This document shows positions 44,330 to 53,937 of a stretch of 64,000 bases of DNA, piece by piece (the first letter of the stretch is position 1; every line of letters begins with the position of its first letter). The DNA is from CAVQUE01 sp046290435 (GTDB lineage Bacteria; Actinomycetota; Acidimicrobiia; Acidimicrobiales; UBA8592), in NCBI GenBank assembly GCA_046290435.1, contig JBKAGO010000051.1, positions 1 through 64,000 on the forward strand, in the 5' to 3' direction. The notes under the pieces are model-generated. The model was not told the DNA's origin. It was given only the letters and a program-made list of their open reading frames with translations, and made no database searches. Position numbers and translations under genes: made by a program.

Positions 44330-44425
44330 GACGTCGGGCTCGACGAGGCGCAACCGGGGCGACCGGCTCACCCTCGCCGCCTCGGGCTGCCACCGGGCCC
44401 GACCCCACCGGGCCCGATCGGTCGT

Positions 44426-45202
44426 TCAGCGGGCGAACTGGGCCATCAACGGTGCGTGATCCGACGGCTTCTCGCCCTTGCGGGCGTTGCGGTCGACCAG
44501 CGCCCACTCGGTCGCCTCCGCCAGCGGCGTCGACGCCAGCACGAAATCGATCCGCATGCCCTCACGCTTGTGGAACCGACCGGCGGTGTAGTCCCAATAG
44601 GTGAAGAGCCCGTCGTCGTCGGGGTACTGCTCCCGGAACACATCGTGGAGTCCCCAGTCGAGCAGCTCGCCGAACGCAGCCCGCTCCGGCGGCGTCACAT
44701 GGGTCGCCCCCTCGAACTTGGCGATGTCCCACACGTCGCGATCCTCCGGGGCGATGTTGAAGTCGCCGAGCAACGCCACGGGGTCGGCGGGCGAACACGA
44801 CTGGTCGAGGTGGGCTCGCAACCTCGCCAGCCACGCGAGCTTGTACTGATAGTGATCGTCGTCGACCGCCCGACCGTTGGGGATGTAGCAGCTGGCCACA
44901 CGCACGCCACCGCAGGTGGCCCACACGATGCGGGCGTCGCTGTCGGGGCCGCCACCGTCGGCGAAGTCGACCGCCACGTCGTCGAGGCCGACGCGGCTCA
45001 GGATCGCCACACCGTTCCAGCGCCCCTCACCGTGATGAACGCTCTCGTAGCCCATCGCCTCGAACGTCAGGGCCGGGAACGCGTCGTTGGCGAGCTTGGT
45101 CTCCTGCATGCAGAGCACGTCGGGCTCCATCAGCGTGAGCCACTCCTCGACGCGAGGCAGGCGGGCGTTGAGCGAATTGACGTTCCACGAGGCGATGCGC
45201 AC
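44426..45202 (-). CDS. xth: exodeoxyribonuclease III (AP endonuclease)
   Basis: A 258-residue EEP-superfamily nuclease. Catalytic motifs are SWNVNSLNAR (Asn), MQETKL (Glu), YIPNGR (Tyr), LLGDFNIAPEDRDVWD (Asp, Asn) and KPSDHAPLMAQF (Asp-His). It acts in base-excision repair as an AP endonuclease and 3'-5' exonuclease. The start is GTG 45202, 6 nt after TAGCCT, so it is probably leaderless. Confidence 0.95.
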   Translation of the reverse strand: MRIASWNVNSLNARLPRVEEWLTLMEPDVLCMQETKLANDAFPALTFEAMGYESVHHGEGRWNGVAILSRVGLDDVAVDFADGGGPDSDARIVWATCGGVRVASCYIPNGRAVDDDHYQYKLAWLARLRAHLDQSCSPADPVALLGDFNIAPEDRDVWDIAKFEGATHVTPPERAAFGELLDWGLHDVFREQYPDDDGLFTYWDYTAGRFHKREGMRIDFVLASTPLAEATEWALVDRNARKGEKPSDHAPLMAQFAR

Positions 45203-45208
45203 CCGGCG

Positions 45209-45214
45209 AGGCTA
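45209..45214 (-). promoter_or_regulatory. -10 hexamer, leaderless type (exonuclease III)
   Basis: TAGCCT on the minus strand ends 6 nt before GTG 45202. Confidence 0.45.
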
Positions 45215-45461
45215 TCCGGCGCCGCTCACCCGACGCAGGGCCGACGCCCGTGCCGCACCGGCATGGTCGCCGACACCCCCACCAGCCCCGCCCGCTCCAT
45301 CGCCCGCAACCCCCAACAGACGCCACGGCCAGGCCCGCGGCCCTCCGACCGGCCGCTGCGGCGCTCCGAGACACCCCCGGCCATGGCTCGTGACCCAGGT
45401 CGCTGTCACGAACTGCGCCCGAAGAACCACTCTGCGGCTCCTACGCCCCTCCCACTGCCCT

Positions 45462-45467
45462 TAGACT
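45462..45467 (+). promoter_or_regulatory. -10 hexamer, leaderless type (kgd)
   Basis: TAGACT ends 8 nt before ATG 45476. Confidence 0.5.
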
Positions 45468-45475
45468 CGGCCCCG

Positions 45476-48400
45476 ATGGACGACCATTCGACAACGCAGC
45501 GGACCGCCACCTCGACCGGGCAGAACGAATGGCTCGTCGAGGAGATGTACGCCCAGTACCAGCAGGACCCCCACTCGGTGAGCGAGAGCTGGCGGGACTT
45601 CTTCGCCGACTACCGCCCGATGAGCGGAATGTCCGGCGGCACCGGCGAGCTCAAACCCGGCGCCCATGGCGCGACGGGCAACGGCAGCAGCGGCGCCGCC
45701 ACGGCCACGCCGGCGACCGCAGGCCCCGATTCCACCAACGGCACCGGCACCGGCACCGTGGCCCCCGCGCAACCTGCCCCACGGACCGGCGCCCCGACAC
45801 CAGCACCTGCCGGCGAAGCCCCCGGCGAGCCCATCCGCGGCGTCGCGGCCCGCATCGTCGCCAACATGGAGGCGAGCCTCGAGGTCCCCACGGCGACCAG
45901 CTTCCGCGAGGTCCCGGCGCGCCTGCTCGAGGTCAACCGCAAGGTGATCAACGGCTATCTGGCGCGCTCGCGTGGCGGGAAGGTCAGCTACACCCACCTC
46001 ATCGGCTACGCCGTCGTGCGCGCCATCGCCGACGCGATGCCGTCGATGAACGCCAGCTACACCACCGACGCCGACGGCAAGCCGCGCATCGTCCGAAACC
46101 AGGCCGTCAACCTCGGCATCGCCGTCGACCTCGAGAAGTCCGACGGCTCGCGCACGCTCATGGTGCCCGCCATCAAGGGCGCCGACGCCATGGACTTCCG
46201 GACCTTCGTCGAGAGCTACGAAGAGCTCATCCGCCGGGTCCGGGCCGGCAAGGTCACCGCCGACGACCTCGCCGGCGTGACCGTCAGCCTCACCAACCCG
46301 GGCGGTTTCGGCACCCTGCAGTCGGTGCCGCGCCTGATGCCCGGCCAGGGCCTCATCGTCGGGGTCGGCACCATCGACTACCCCACCGAGTTCCAGGCGT
46401 CGGACCCGCGCCGGCTCGCCGACCTCGGCGTCTCGAAGGTCATCACCCTCACCTCGACCTACGACCACCGCATCATCCAAGGCGCCGAGTCCGGGCTGTT
46501 CCTGCGCAAGGTCCACGAACTGCTCATCGGCGAGGATCACTTCTACGACGACGCCTTCCGCTCGATGGGCGTGCCCTATGAGGCCGTGCAGTGGCGCCGC
46601 GACGTCATGCCGGTCGACCAGACGGCGGGCATGCTCGAAAAGCAGGTGCAGGTCAACACCCTGATCAACATGCACCGGGTGCGGGGCCACCTGATCGCCG
46701 ATCTCGATCCGTTGCGGCTCAAGGAGCCGCACATGCACTCCGAGCTCGACCCGGCCACCTACGGCCTCACCATCTGGGATCTCGACCGCGAGTTCTATGC
46801 ACGCGGCATCGGCGGCGTCGACCCCACCACCGAATCCCCCCGGATGCCGTTGGGCGACATCCTCGGGGCCCTGCGAGATGCGTACTGCCGCACGATCGGT
46901 GTCGAGTACATGCACATCCAGGATCCGGCCGAGAAGGTGTGGATCCAGGCCAAGGTCGAACTCCCCCACCAGCTGCAGAACCTCGACGTCGACGAGAAGC
47001 GCCACATCCTCGACCGCCTCAACGCGGCCGAGGCACTCGAGAAGTTCCTGGCCACCAAGTACGTGGGCCAGAAGCGGTTCGGGCTCGAGGGCGCCGAGAG
47101 CGCCATTCCGATCCTCGACACGTTGTGCTCCGAGGCCGCCAATGCGTCGTTCGACTCGATCGTGTTGGGTATGGCCCACCGGGGCCGGCTCAACGTGTTG
47201 GTCAACATCGTCGGCAAGGCCTACGAGGCGCTGTTCAGCGAGTTCGAGGGCGGCCTCGACGAGCACTCCATCCAGGGCAGCGGCGACGTCAAATACCACC
47301 TCGGCCAGACCGGTGTGTTCCAGGCCCGGTCCGGCAAGACGGTGCCGCTCGAGCTGGCGGCCAACCCGTCGCATCTCGAGGCCGTCGACCCCGTGGTGCT
47401 CGGTATGGCTCGGGCCCGCATGGACCTCATCGAACCGCACCAGCAGTACCCGGTCCTGCCGCTCCTGATCCACGGCGACGCGGCGTTCGCCGGTCAGGGT
47501 GTGGTCGCCGAGTCCCTCAACCTGTCCCAGATCCATGGGTACAAGGTCGGCGGCACGATCCACCTGGTGATCAACAACCAGGTGGGTTTCACGACGGCGC
47601 CGGAGTTCTCCCGCAGCTCCACCTACGCGACCGACGTGGCGAAGATGGTGCAGTCACCGATCTTCCACGTCAACGGCGACGACCCCGAGGCCTGCGTCCG
47701 TGTTGCACATCTGGCCTTCGAGTACCGCCAGGCGTTCAACAAAGACGTCGTGATCGACATGTGGTGCTATCGCCGCCACGGTCACAACGAGGGCGACGAC
47801 CCCAGCTACACCCAGCCGTTGATGTACCGCCGCATCGAGGAGCACCGCTCGGTGCGCAAGCTGTATGTCGAGTCGCTCGTCAAGCGGGGCGACATCACCC
47901 TCGAAGAGGCCGAGCAGGCCATGGACGACTTCCACGGCAAGCTCCAGGCGGCTCTCGACGCCACGCGTGATGCCGGCGGCCGCGCTCCGCACGAGCCCGG
48001 CGCCCGTCAGGTCGCCGGGGCCCAGCCTCCGCCCGACACCAGCGTCGATCGGGCCCGCCTCGACGAGATCACCGCGGCGCTGGCAGTGGTGCCGGATGAC
48101 TTCACCCGCCACCCCAAGCTGGACAAGCAGTTCGAGGCCCGCAACACCATGTACGCCTCGGGCGAGGTCGACTGGGCCCTCGCCGAGGGTCTCGCCTTCG
48201 GCAGCCTCCTGGCGGAGGGACAATCCATCCGCCTCGCCGGGCAGGACTCCCGACGCGGCACGTTCTCGCATCGCCACTCCACGATCGTCGACTACGAGAC
48301 CGGCGGCGAGTTCCGCCCGCTCGACCCGATCGCCCAGGCCAGCGGCGCCAACCTGTGGATCTACGACTCGCTGCTGTCGGAGTACGCAGCGCTGGGCTTC

Positions 48401-49198
48401 GAATACGGCTACTCGCTGAGCAACCCGGCGGCGCTGACCATCTGGGAAGCCCAGTTCGGCGACTTCATGAACGGCGCGCAGATCATCATCGATCAGTTCA
48501 TCGTGGCCGCGGAGGACAAGTGGAACCAGCACTCCGGGCTGGTGATGCTGCTGCCCCACGGATTCGAGGGTCAGGGTCCCGAACACAGCTCAGGGCGCAT
48601 CGAGCGCTTCATGCTGCTCGCTGCCGAGGACAACCTGACCGTGGTACAGGCGTCGACCTCAGCCCAGTACTTCCATGCGCTGCGTCGCCAGGCCCATTCG
48701 ACGGTCAAGCGGCCGCTGATCCTGTTCACCCCCAAGAGCCTGATCCGGGCCCGGACGGCGCGGAGTTCGATCAGCGAGCTCACCGACGGGCGGTTCCAGA
48801 TGATCCTCCCCGATGCCGGCGTGAAGGATCCGTCGGCGGTGCAGCGCATCGTGTTCGCCAGCGGCAAGGTCAGCCACGAGGCCATCGCCATGCGCGACGA
48901 ACTCGGCGCACCGGTAGCGATCGAGCGCGCCGAGCAGCTGTACCCGTGGCCGTACGAAGCCGTGGCTGCGTCGGTCGCCCGCTACCCCAACGCCCGGGAG
49001 ATCATCTGGCTCCAGGAGGAGCCGGAGAACATGGGCGGCTGGAACTCGCTGAAGGGCCGCTTCTACGAGGCTCACGGCGACACCCATCAGATCCGGCGCA
49101 TCAGCCGCCTGGAGTCGGGCAGCCCCGCCACGGGTTCGGCTGCGGTCCACGCCTGGGAGCAGGCCGACCTGCTGAAGCGCACCTTCGCGGGTTTGTAG
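45476..49198 (+). CDS. kgd: multifunctional 2-oxoglutarate decarboxylase/dehydrogenase (E2o-E1o fusion)
   Basis: A 1240-residue TCA-cycle enzyme of the actinobacterial Kgd type. The N-terminal segment NEWLVEEMYAQYQQDP is the conserved E1o start; a Gly/Ala/Pro/Thr linker follows. An E2-like succinyltransferase domain lacking a lipoyl domain (~120-360) has the TSTYDHRIIQGAESG catalytic His near 330. The thiamine-diphosphate E1 part follows, with GMAHRGRLNVL, the GDAAFAGQGVVAES...NNQ cofactor motif (~666-705) and LPHGFEGQGPEHSSGRIERF. It converts 2-oxoglutarate to succinyl-CoA with E3 and a lipoylated E2, or to succinic semialdehyde. ATG 45476 lies 8 nt after TAGACT. Confidence 0.96.
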   Translation: MDDHSTTQRTATSTGQNEWLVEEMYAQYQQDPHSVSESWRDFFADYRPMSGMSGGTGELKPGAHGATGNGSSGAATATPATAGPDSTNGTGTGTVAPAQPAPRTGAPTPAPAGEAPGEPIRGVAARIVANMEASLEVPTATSFREVPARLLEVNRKVINGYLARSRGGKVSYTHLIGYAVVRAIADAMPSMNASYTTDADGKPRIVRNQAVNLGIAVDLEKSDGSRTLMVPAIKGADAMDFRTFVESYEELIRRVRAGKVTADDLAGVTVSLTNPGGFGTLQSVPRLMPGQGLIVGVGTIDYPTEFQASDPRRLADLGVSKVITLTSTYDHRIIQGAESGLFLRKVHELLIGEDHFYDDAFRSMGVPYEAVQWRRDVMPVDQTAGMLEKQVQVNTLINMHRVRGHLIADLDPLRLKEPHMHSELDPATYGLTIWDLDREFYARGIGGVDPTTESPRMPLGDILGALRDAYCRTIGVEYMHIQDPAEKVWIQAKVELPHQLQNLDVDEKRHILDRLNAAEALEKFLATKYVGQKRFGLEGAESAIPILDTLCSEAANASFDSIVLGMAHRGRLNVLVNIVGKAYEALFSEFEGGLDEHSIQGSGDVKYHLGQTGVFQARSGKTVPLELAANPSHLEAVDPVVLGMARARMDLIEPHQQYPVLPLLIHGDAAFAGQGVVAESLNLSQIHGYKVGGTIHLVINNQVGFTTAPEFSRSSTYATDVAKMVQSPIFHVNGDDPEACVRVAHLAFEYRQAFNKDVVIDMWCYRRHGHNEGDDPSYTQPLMYRRIEEHRSVRKLYVESLVKRGDITLEEAEQAMDDFHGKLQAALDATRDAGGRAPHEPGARQVAGAQPPPDTSVDRARLDEITAALAVVPDDFTRHPKLDKQFEARNTMYASGEVDWALAEGLAFGSLLAEGQSIRLAGQDSRRGTFSHRHSTIVDYETGGEFRPLDPIAQASGANLWIYDSLLSEYAALGFEYGYSLSNPAALTIWEAQFGDFMNGAQIIIDQFIVAAEDKWNQHSGLVMLLPHGFEGQGPEHSSGRIERFMLLAAEDNLTVVQASTSAQYFHALRRQAHSTVKRPLILFTPKSLIRARTARSSISELTDGRFQMILPDAGVKDPSAVQRIVFASGKVSHEAIAMRDELGAPVAIERAEQLYPWPYEAVAASVARYPNAREIIWLQEEPENMGGWNSLKGRFYEAHGDTHQIRRISRLESGSPATGSAAVHAWEQADLLKRTFAGL

Positions 49199-49290
49199 GG
49201 GTCGCGCCCGCGCTCCGACCTTTGCTGCGGGCGGCCGACCTGGTCGGCGGCCTCGGCGAGAAGGACGGAGAACGGGTCTGACCCCGAGCG

Positions 49291-49929
49291 TCACCCGACC
49301 TGGTGGCCCAGCACGGCTTCGAGGTCGGCGATGGCCTGGGCGCCGCTGGTGACCTTGATGGTGGTCATGCCCATGGCCCTGGCCGGCTTGCAGTTGATGC
49401 CGAGGTCGTCGAGGAACACGCATGCCGCGGGCTCGACGCCGAGGAGCTCGCATGCGATCTCGTAGAACCGGACCTCGGGTTTGCGGCAGCCGACGACCGA
49501 CGACTCCACCAGCGCGTCGACGTCGGCGGTGACGGCGCCCATGTCGCCGGTGGGCGTGAGGCCGTCGTCGGGGTCGCTGTCGTGTGCCGAGAGGTTGTTG
49601 GTCAGGATCGCCGTCTTGTAGCGGGGACGCAGCCCCCGCACGACGGCGACCATCTCGGGCCGCAGCTGGGTCTTGAGGCAGTCGAGCACCCGGCGGGCGT
49701 CGACGGCGTGACCGAGGGCGGCCGCCTCGGCCTCGAAGAGGTCGACGAAGCCGTCGCGGTCGACCTCGTTGCGCTCGAGCCGGGCCCAGGCGTTGGTGTC
49801 GGGGTCGGTGGCGTTGATGCGCCGGATCAGCCCCTCGGGCAGGTCGGCCTCGCGCTCGTATGCAGCGAAATTGTCGAAGGGACTGGTGGTGACGACACCA
49901 CCGAAGTCGAACAGAACGGCCTCGATCAT
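49291..49929 (-). CDS. HAD-IA family hydrolase
   Basis: A 212-residue HAD phosphatase with an alpha-helical cap (subfamily IA, epoxide-hydrolase N-terminal-like phosphatases). Motif I AVLFDFGGVV, motif II ILTNN, motif III Lys in CRKPEVRFYEIAC, motif IV FLDDLGINC. Note FDFGGVV: the second Asp of DxD is Gly, as in several FGGVV-type members of this subfamily. ATG 49929 has TAACCT 7 nt upstream; the frame continues upstream only into the 30-bp inverted repeat. Confidence 0.88.
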   Translation of the reverse strand: MIEAVLFDFGGVVTTSPFDNFAAYEREADLPEGLIRRINATDPDTNAWARLERNEVDRDGFVDLFEAEAAALGHAVDARRVLDCLKTQLRPEMVAVVRGLRPRYKTAILTNNLSAHDSDPDDGLTPTGDMGAVTADVDALVESSVVGCRKPEVRFYEIACELLGVEPAACVFLDDLGINCKPARAMGMTTIKVTSGAQAIADLEAVLGHQVG

Positions 49930-49936
49930 GGGCGCC

Positions 49937-49942
49937 AGGTTA
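49937..49942 (-). promoter_or_regulatory. -10 hexamer, leaderless type (HAD-IA gene)
   Basis: TAACCT on the minus strand ends 7 nt before ATG 49929. Confidence 0.4.
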
Positions 49943-49952
49943 GGGAGAACCA

Positions 49953-50045
49953 CTGGGGTCAAGTCGTACTTTCAACCAACTCCGAGTCCTCGAGCCGGGG
50001 TGGGCCACCAGCACCGAGTTGGTTGAAAGTACGACTTGACCCCAG
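49953..50045. repeat. perfect 30-bp inverted repeat with 33-nt loop
   Basis: The left arm (49953-49982) begins CTGGGGTCAAGTCGTAC and ends CAACCAACTC. The right arm (50016-50045) is its exact reverse complement. The loop contains CCTCGAGCCGGGG. A decayed relative sits at 15130-15204. The element separates two minus-strand genes, so it could terminate the upstream transcript. The perfect arms, and the partly shared loop, suggest a dispersed REP/MITE-like family. Confidence 0.9.
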
Positions 50046-50056
50046 CCCCCCAGTCC

Positions 50057-50521
50057 TCAGTCCCGTCCGACGGCGATGAACTCGCCGATGGCGGTGTTCT
50101 CGGTGGCCAGGCGGTGCGCGTAGAGGGCCTCGACCTCGGCGATCGCGGCGTCGTCGCCGGCGGCGTAGGCGGCCTCGGCCAGACACGACAGGACCTCGCC
50201 GGCCAGGTCGTAGTCGGCCTGTACCTCCGACAGCACCAGGCTGTCGGTCCGCCGCGTGCGGTAGGCCCCGAGCGCGGCGTCAGCGGGGGCACTGTCGCCC
50301 AGGGTCGGCAGCAGCCGTTCGGCGGCAGCCTCGATGGCGTCGGCCTCGGTGCGCATCCAGTCGATCTCGTGCTCGGTGCGCACCACCAGGGCGTTGAGGA
50401 CCGCCATCATCATGTCGACGTTGACCCGCAGCGTCGGGTCGGCCAGCGCGGGCTTGATCTTGTCGGCGAGCTCGTCGCGGATCGACTCCAGCAGGCGGGG
50501 AATGGACGGCTGGCTGATCAT
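50057..50521 (-). CDS. conserved hypothetical helical protein coupled to an aminoglycoside-phosphotransferase-like kinase
   Basis: A 154-residue protein, predicted almost entirely alpha-helical (IPRLLESIRDELADKIKPAL, DLAGEVLSCLAEAAYAAGDD). No catalytic motif and no signal peptide is seen. ATG 50521 overlaps the kinase stop by ATGA, so the two are made together. Its acidic helical-bundle character suggests a partner or regulator of the kinase; this is inference from position only. Confidence 0.75.
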   Translation of the reverse strand: MISQPSIPRLLESIRDELADKIKPALADPTLRVNVDMMMAVLNALVVRTEHEIDWMRTEADAIEAAAERLLPTLGDSAPADAALGAYRTRRTDSLVLSEVQADYDLAGEVLSCLAEAAYAAGDDAAIAEVEALYAHRLATENTAIGEFIAVGRD

Positions 50522-51540
50522 GACGCCACCTCCGCGCTCCACCCGCCGGCTCGTCGCATCGAGTCGATCCACACGCCGTGCATGAACGGCATGGCGTTGG
50601 TCATGTAGGCGATGCTCATCGCGGTGGTCTCCCCCCGGGTCATCGATGCGGTCTGGTTGATGAGGTTGAAGAACACCGTCGCCGACGACAGCACCGTGAA
50701 GTAGGCGACCGTCGCCGGGTTGACGACGTCCTCACCGAAGCCGGTGAGCTCGCGATAGCGGGCGAAGAACGCATCGCTGTCGGCGTCGATGAGGTCGGGC
50801 GGCTGGGACTTCGCAGCGAGGGTCCACCAACCGAGGTCCTCGCGGGGATCGCCGATGCGGGTCATCTCCCAGTCGCACATGATGAACCGTCCCCCGTCGG
50901 ACTCGACGAGGATGTTCGGTGCCTGGAAGTCGCCGTGGACGACGGCGAGGGGCATCTCGGGCGGCCGGTTGGCGTCGAGCCACGCGGCGACGAGGCGCAT
51001 GAACGGCTCGTGTTCGGCATGGGCGGCCTCGGCGTCGATCCAGGTCTGGATCTCGGCGTCGATGTAGTCGCTCCACGACGCGGGCCGTGGGATCGAGTCG
51101 GGCAGGGAGCCGACGTCGAGGGTGTGGATGTCGGCGGCGAGGGTGGCCAGGCGGTCCGTGTAGGCGCTGTGGTCGCCGTCGGGGTCCTGCTGCAACAGCG
51201 CGAACAACGACTCGCCGTCGACGCAGTCCATGATGATCGACGGGGGCCCGAGCACCTCGGTGTCGAAGGTGACCAGCGGTGGGATGGCGACGGCGTCGGC
51301 GATGGCGGTCAGCACGGACCATTCGACGATCCGGTCGGTCACCAGGATCGACTGCCCGGGCGGGGGATCGGCCCGCAGCACGTACCGGCGGTGGCTCTCG
51401 CCGTCGTGGATGGTGAACTTGGCCATGTACCGGCTGTAGCCGCCGGTGATGGGACTGAACTCCACCACCGTGGCCTCTCGATCGAGATGACCCGTCATGA
51501 ACGCGCCGAGCCGCGCGGGCCAGCCGTCGTGTTCCTCCAT
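50518..51540 (-). CDS. phosphotransferase family protein (APH/choline-kinase-like)
   Basis: A 340-residue protein-kinase-like small-molecule kinase. ITGGYSRYMAKF corresponds to the Gly loop, VHGDFQAPNILV to the catalytic HGDxxxxN and CDWEMTRIGDPREDLGWW to the metal-binding Asp. Many actinobacterial members lie near acyl-CoA dehydrogenases and have unknown substrates; antibiotic resistance should not be assumed. ATG 51540 has a GGGGGAG site 9 nt upstream. First gene of a two-gene unit. Confidence 0.87.
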   Translation of the reverse strand: MEEHDGWPARLGAFMTGHLDREATVVEFSPITGGYSRYMAKFTIHDGESHRRYVLRADPPPGQSILVTDRIVEWSVLTAIADAVAIPPLVTFDTEVLGPPSIIMDCVDGESLFALLQQDPDGDHSAYTDRLATLAADIHTLDVGSLPDSIPRPASWSDYIDAEIQTWIDAEAAHAEHEPFMRLVAAWLDANRPPEMPLAVVHGDFQAPNILVESDGGRFIMCDWEMTRIGDPREDLGWWTLAAKSQPPDLIDADSDAFFARYRELTGFGEDVVNPATVAYFTVLSSATVFFNLINQTASMTRGETTAMSIAYMTNAMPFMHGVWIDSMRRAGGWSAEVAS

Positions 51541-51685
51541 GTGCGACTCCCCCTGGTGATGATCTGCGCCGATCCAGGCGCTGGCCGCACACTAGTGCCG
51601 TGTCAGGCAACGTTTGCGAGGCTCAGGGCGAGGCGGCGAACGTCCGTGCAGACGGGTGCTTGCTGCCGGGAACGGGCAGGTCGTG

Positions 51686-51731
51686 GGTGCGGGGGTCGAA
51701 GCGCCCGCCCGAACGCTCCGACCCCCGCACC
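51686..51731. promoter_or_regulatory. 13-bp perfect hairpin in the ettA upstream region
   Basis: GGTGCGGGGGTCG (51686-51698) pairs exactly with CGACCCCCGCACC (51719-51731) across a 20-nt loop. It lies 165 bp before ettA. It may be a terminator or attenuator of an upstream leader transcript, or a chance GC-rich stem. Confidence 0.45.
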
Positions 51732-51881
51732 AGGTGCATCACCACCATCGACCGGTTGCACATCACCGTAGGAAAGGGCCTGTGCCGCGGCCATGGGCGA
51801 ATTCCCCTCCCGGAGCCCGCATGCGCCCTGGGGTGTGCCCGCGCCCGCGCCCGAGGCCGCGGCGACGGCGCCGACCCGCCC

Positions 51882-51887
51882 TAGCCT
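51882..51887 (+). promoter_or_regulatory. -10 hexamer, leaderless type (ettA)
   Basis: TAGCCT ends 8 nt before ATG 51896. Confidence 0.5.
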
Positions 51888-51895
51888 CAGAGGGC

Positions 51896-53569
<1,674 letters not shown>

Positions 53570-53591
53570 GGTCCGGGGCTGTTCCCCGGGA

Positions 53592-53834
53592 CTATTCCTC
53601 GGGTACGCCGAAGGGCTGTTCGGCCGCGGCGTAGCAGTCCTCGTGGAAGTGCTCGACACGGTCCCAACGGTTGTCGACGTACACGTTGCAGATGACCTGC
53701 GACCGGCGTTCACGGGCGCGGAACTTGATGACCTCGGTGCACAACGAGCACTCGGCCCAGTTGCCGGGTTCGACCAGGCGCACCACGGCGCGGCTGTTCC
53801 AGACCTTGGTCGCTTCTGTGGTCGATGACGCCAT
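53592..53834 (-). CDS. small conserved Cys/His-rich protein
   Basis: An 80-residue protein with a likely zinc-binding set: CSLC at about residues 30-33 and HFHEDC near 63-68. The rest is ordinary (VIKFRARERRSQVICNVYVD). Function unknown; I recall similar small CxxC proteins as conserved hypotheticals in actinobacteria. Start ATG 53834 is the first credible Met; the frame is open further upstream but would overlap murT. Confidence 0.65.
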   Translation of the reverse strand: MASSTTEATKVWNSRAVVRLVEPGNWAECSLCTEVIKFRARERRSQVICNVYVDNRWDRVEHFHEDCYAAAEQPFGVPEE

Positions 53835-53925
53835 GCGAATCCATCGGCAGCGGTGCACGCGAGTTGAGCATGGGGTCCGGAGCCCTGCGCGTAGTTCCGA
53901 AAAACGGGTCTGGCTCCACTGGCCA

Positions 53926-53931
53926 TAGCCT
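53926..53931 (+). promoter_or_regulatory. -10 hexamer, leaderless type (murT-gatD)
   Basis: TAGCCT ends 6 nt before ATG 53938. Confidence 0.5.
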
Positions 53932-53937
53932 GGCCCG

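Larger units (their letters stand above)
51541..51895. other. divergent intergenic region upstream of ettA
   Basis: 355 bp with no convincing gene. A plus-strand open frame (51600-51884) encodes an Arg/Gly/Cys-rich chance peptide with no ribosome site. The region holds a perfect 13-bp stem (51686-51731) and a GC-rich CGCGCCCGCGCCCG run just before the ettA -10 hexamer. Confidence 0.55.

Noticed and set aside
50518..51540. Antibiotic resistance gene (aminoglycoside phosphotransferase)
   Set aside because: The fold is APH-like, but the context and motifs fit the broad phosphotransferase family; nothing points to a drug substrate.
51600..51884. Small plus-strand frame upstream of ettA
   Set aside because: No ribosome site, Arg/Gly/Cys-rich product, and it spans the perfect hairpin and GC-rich run.
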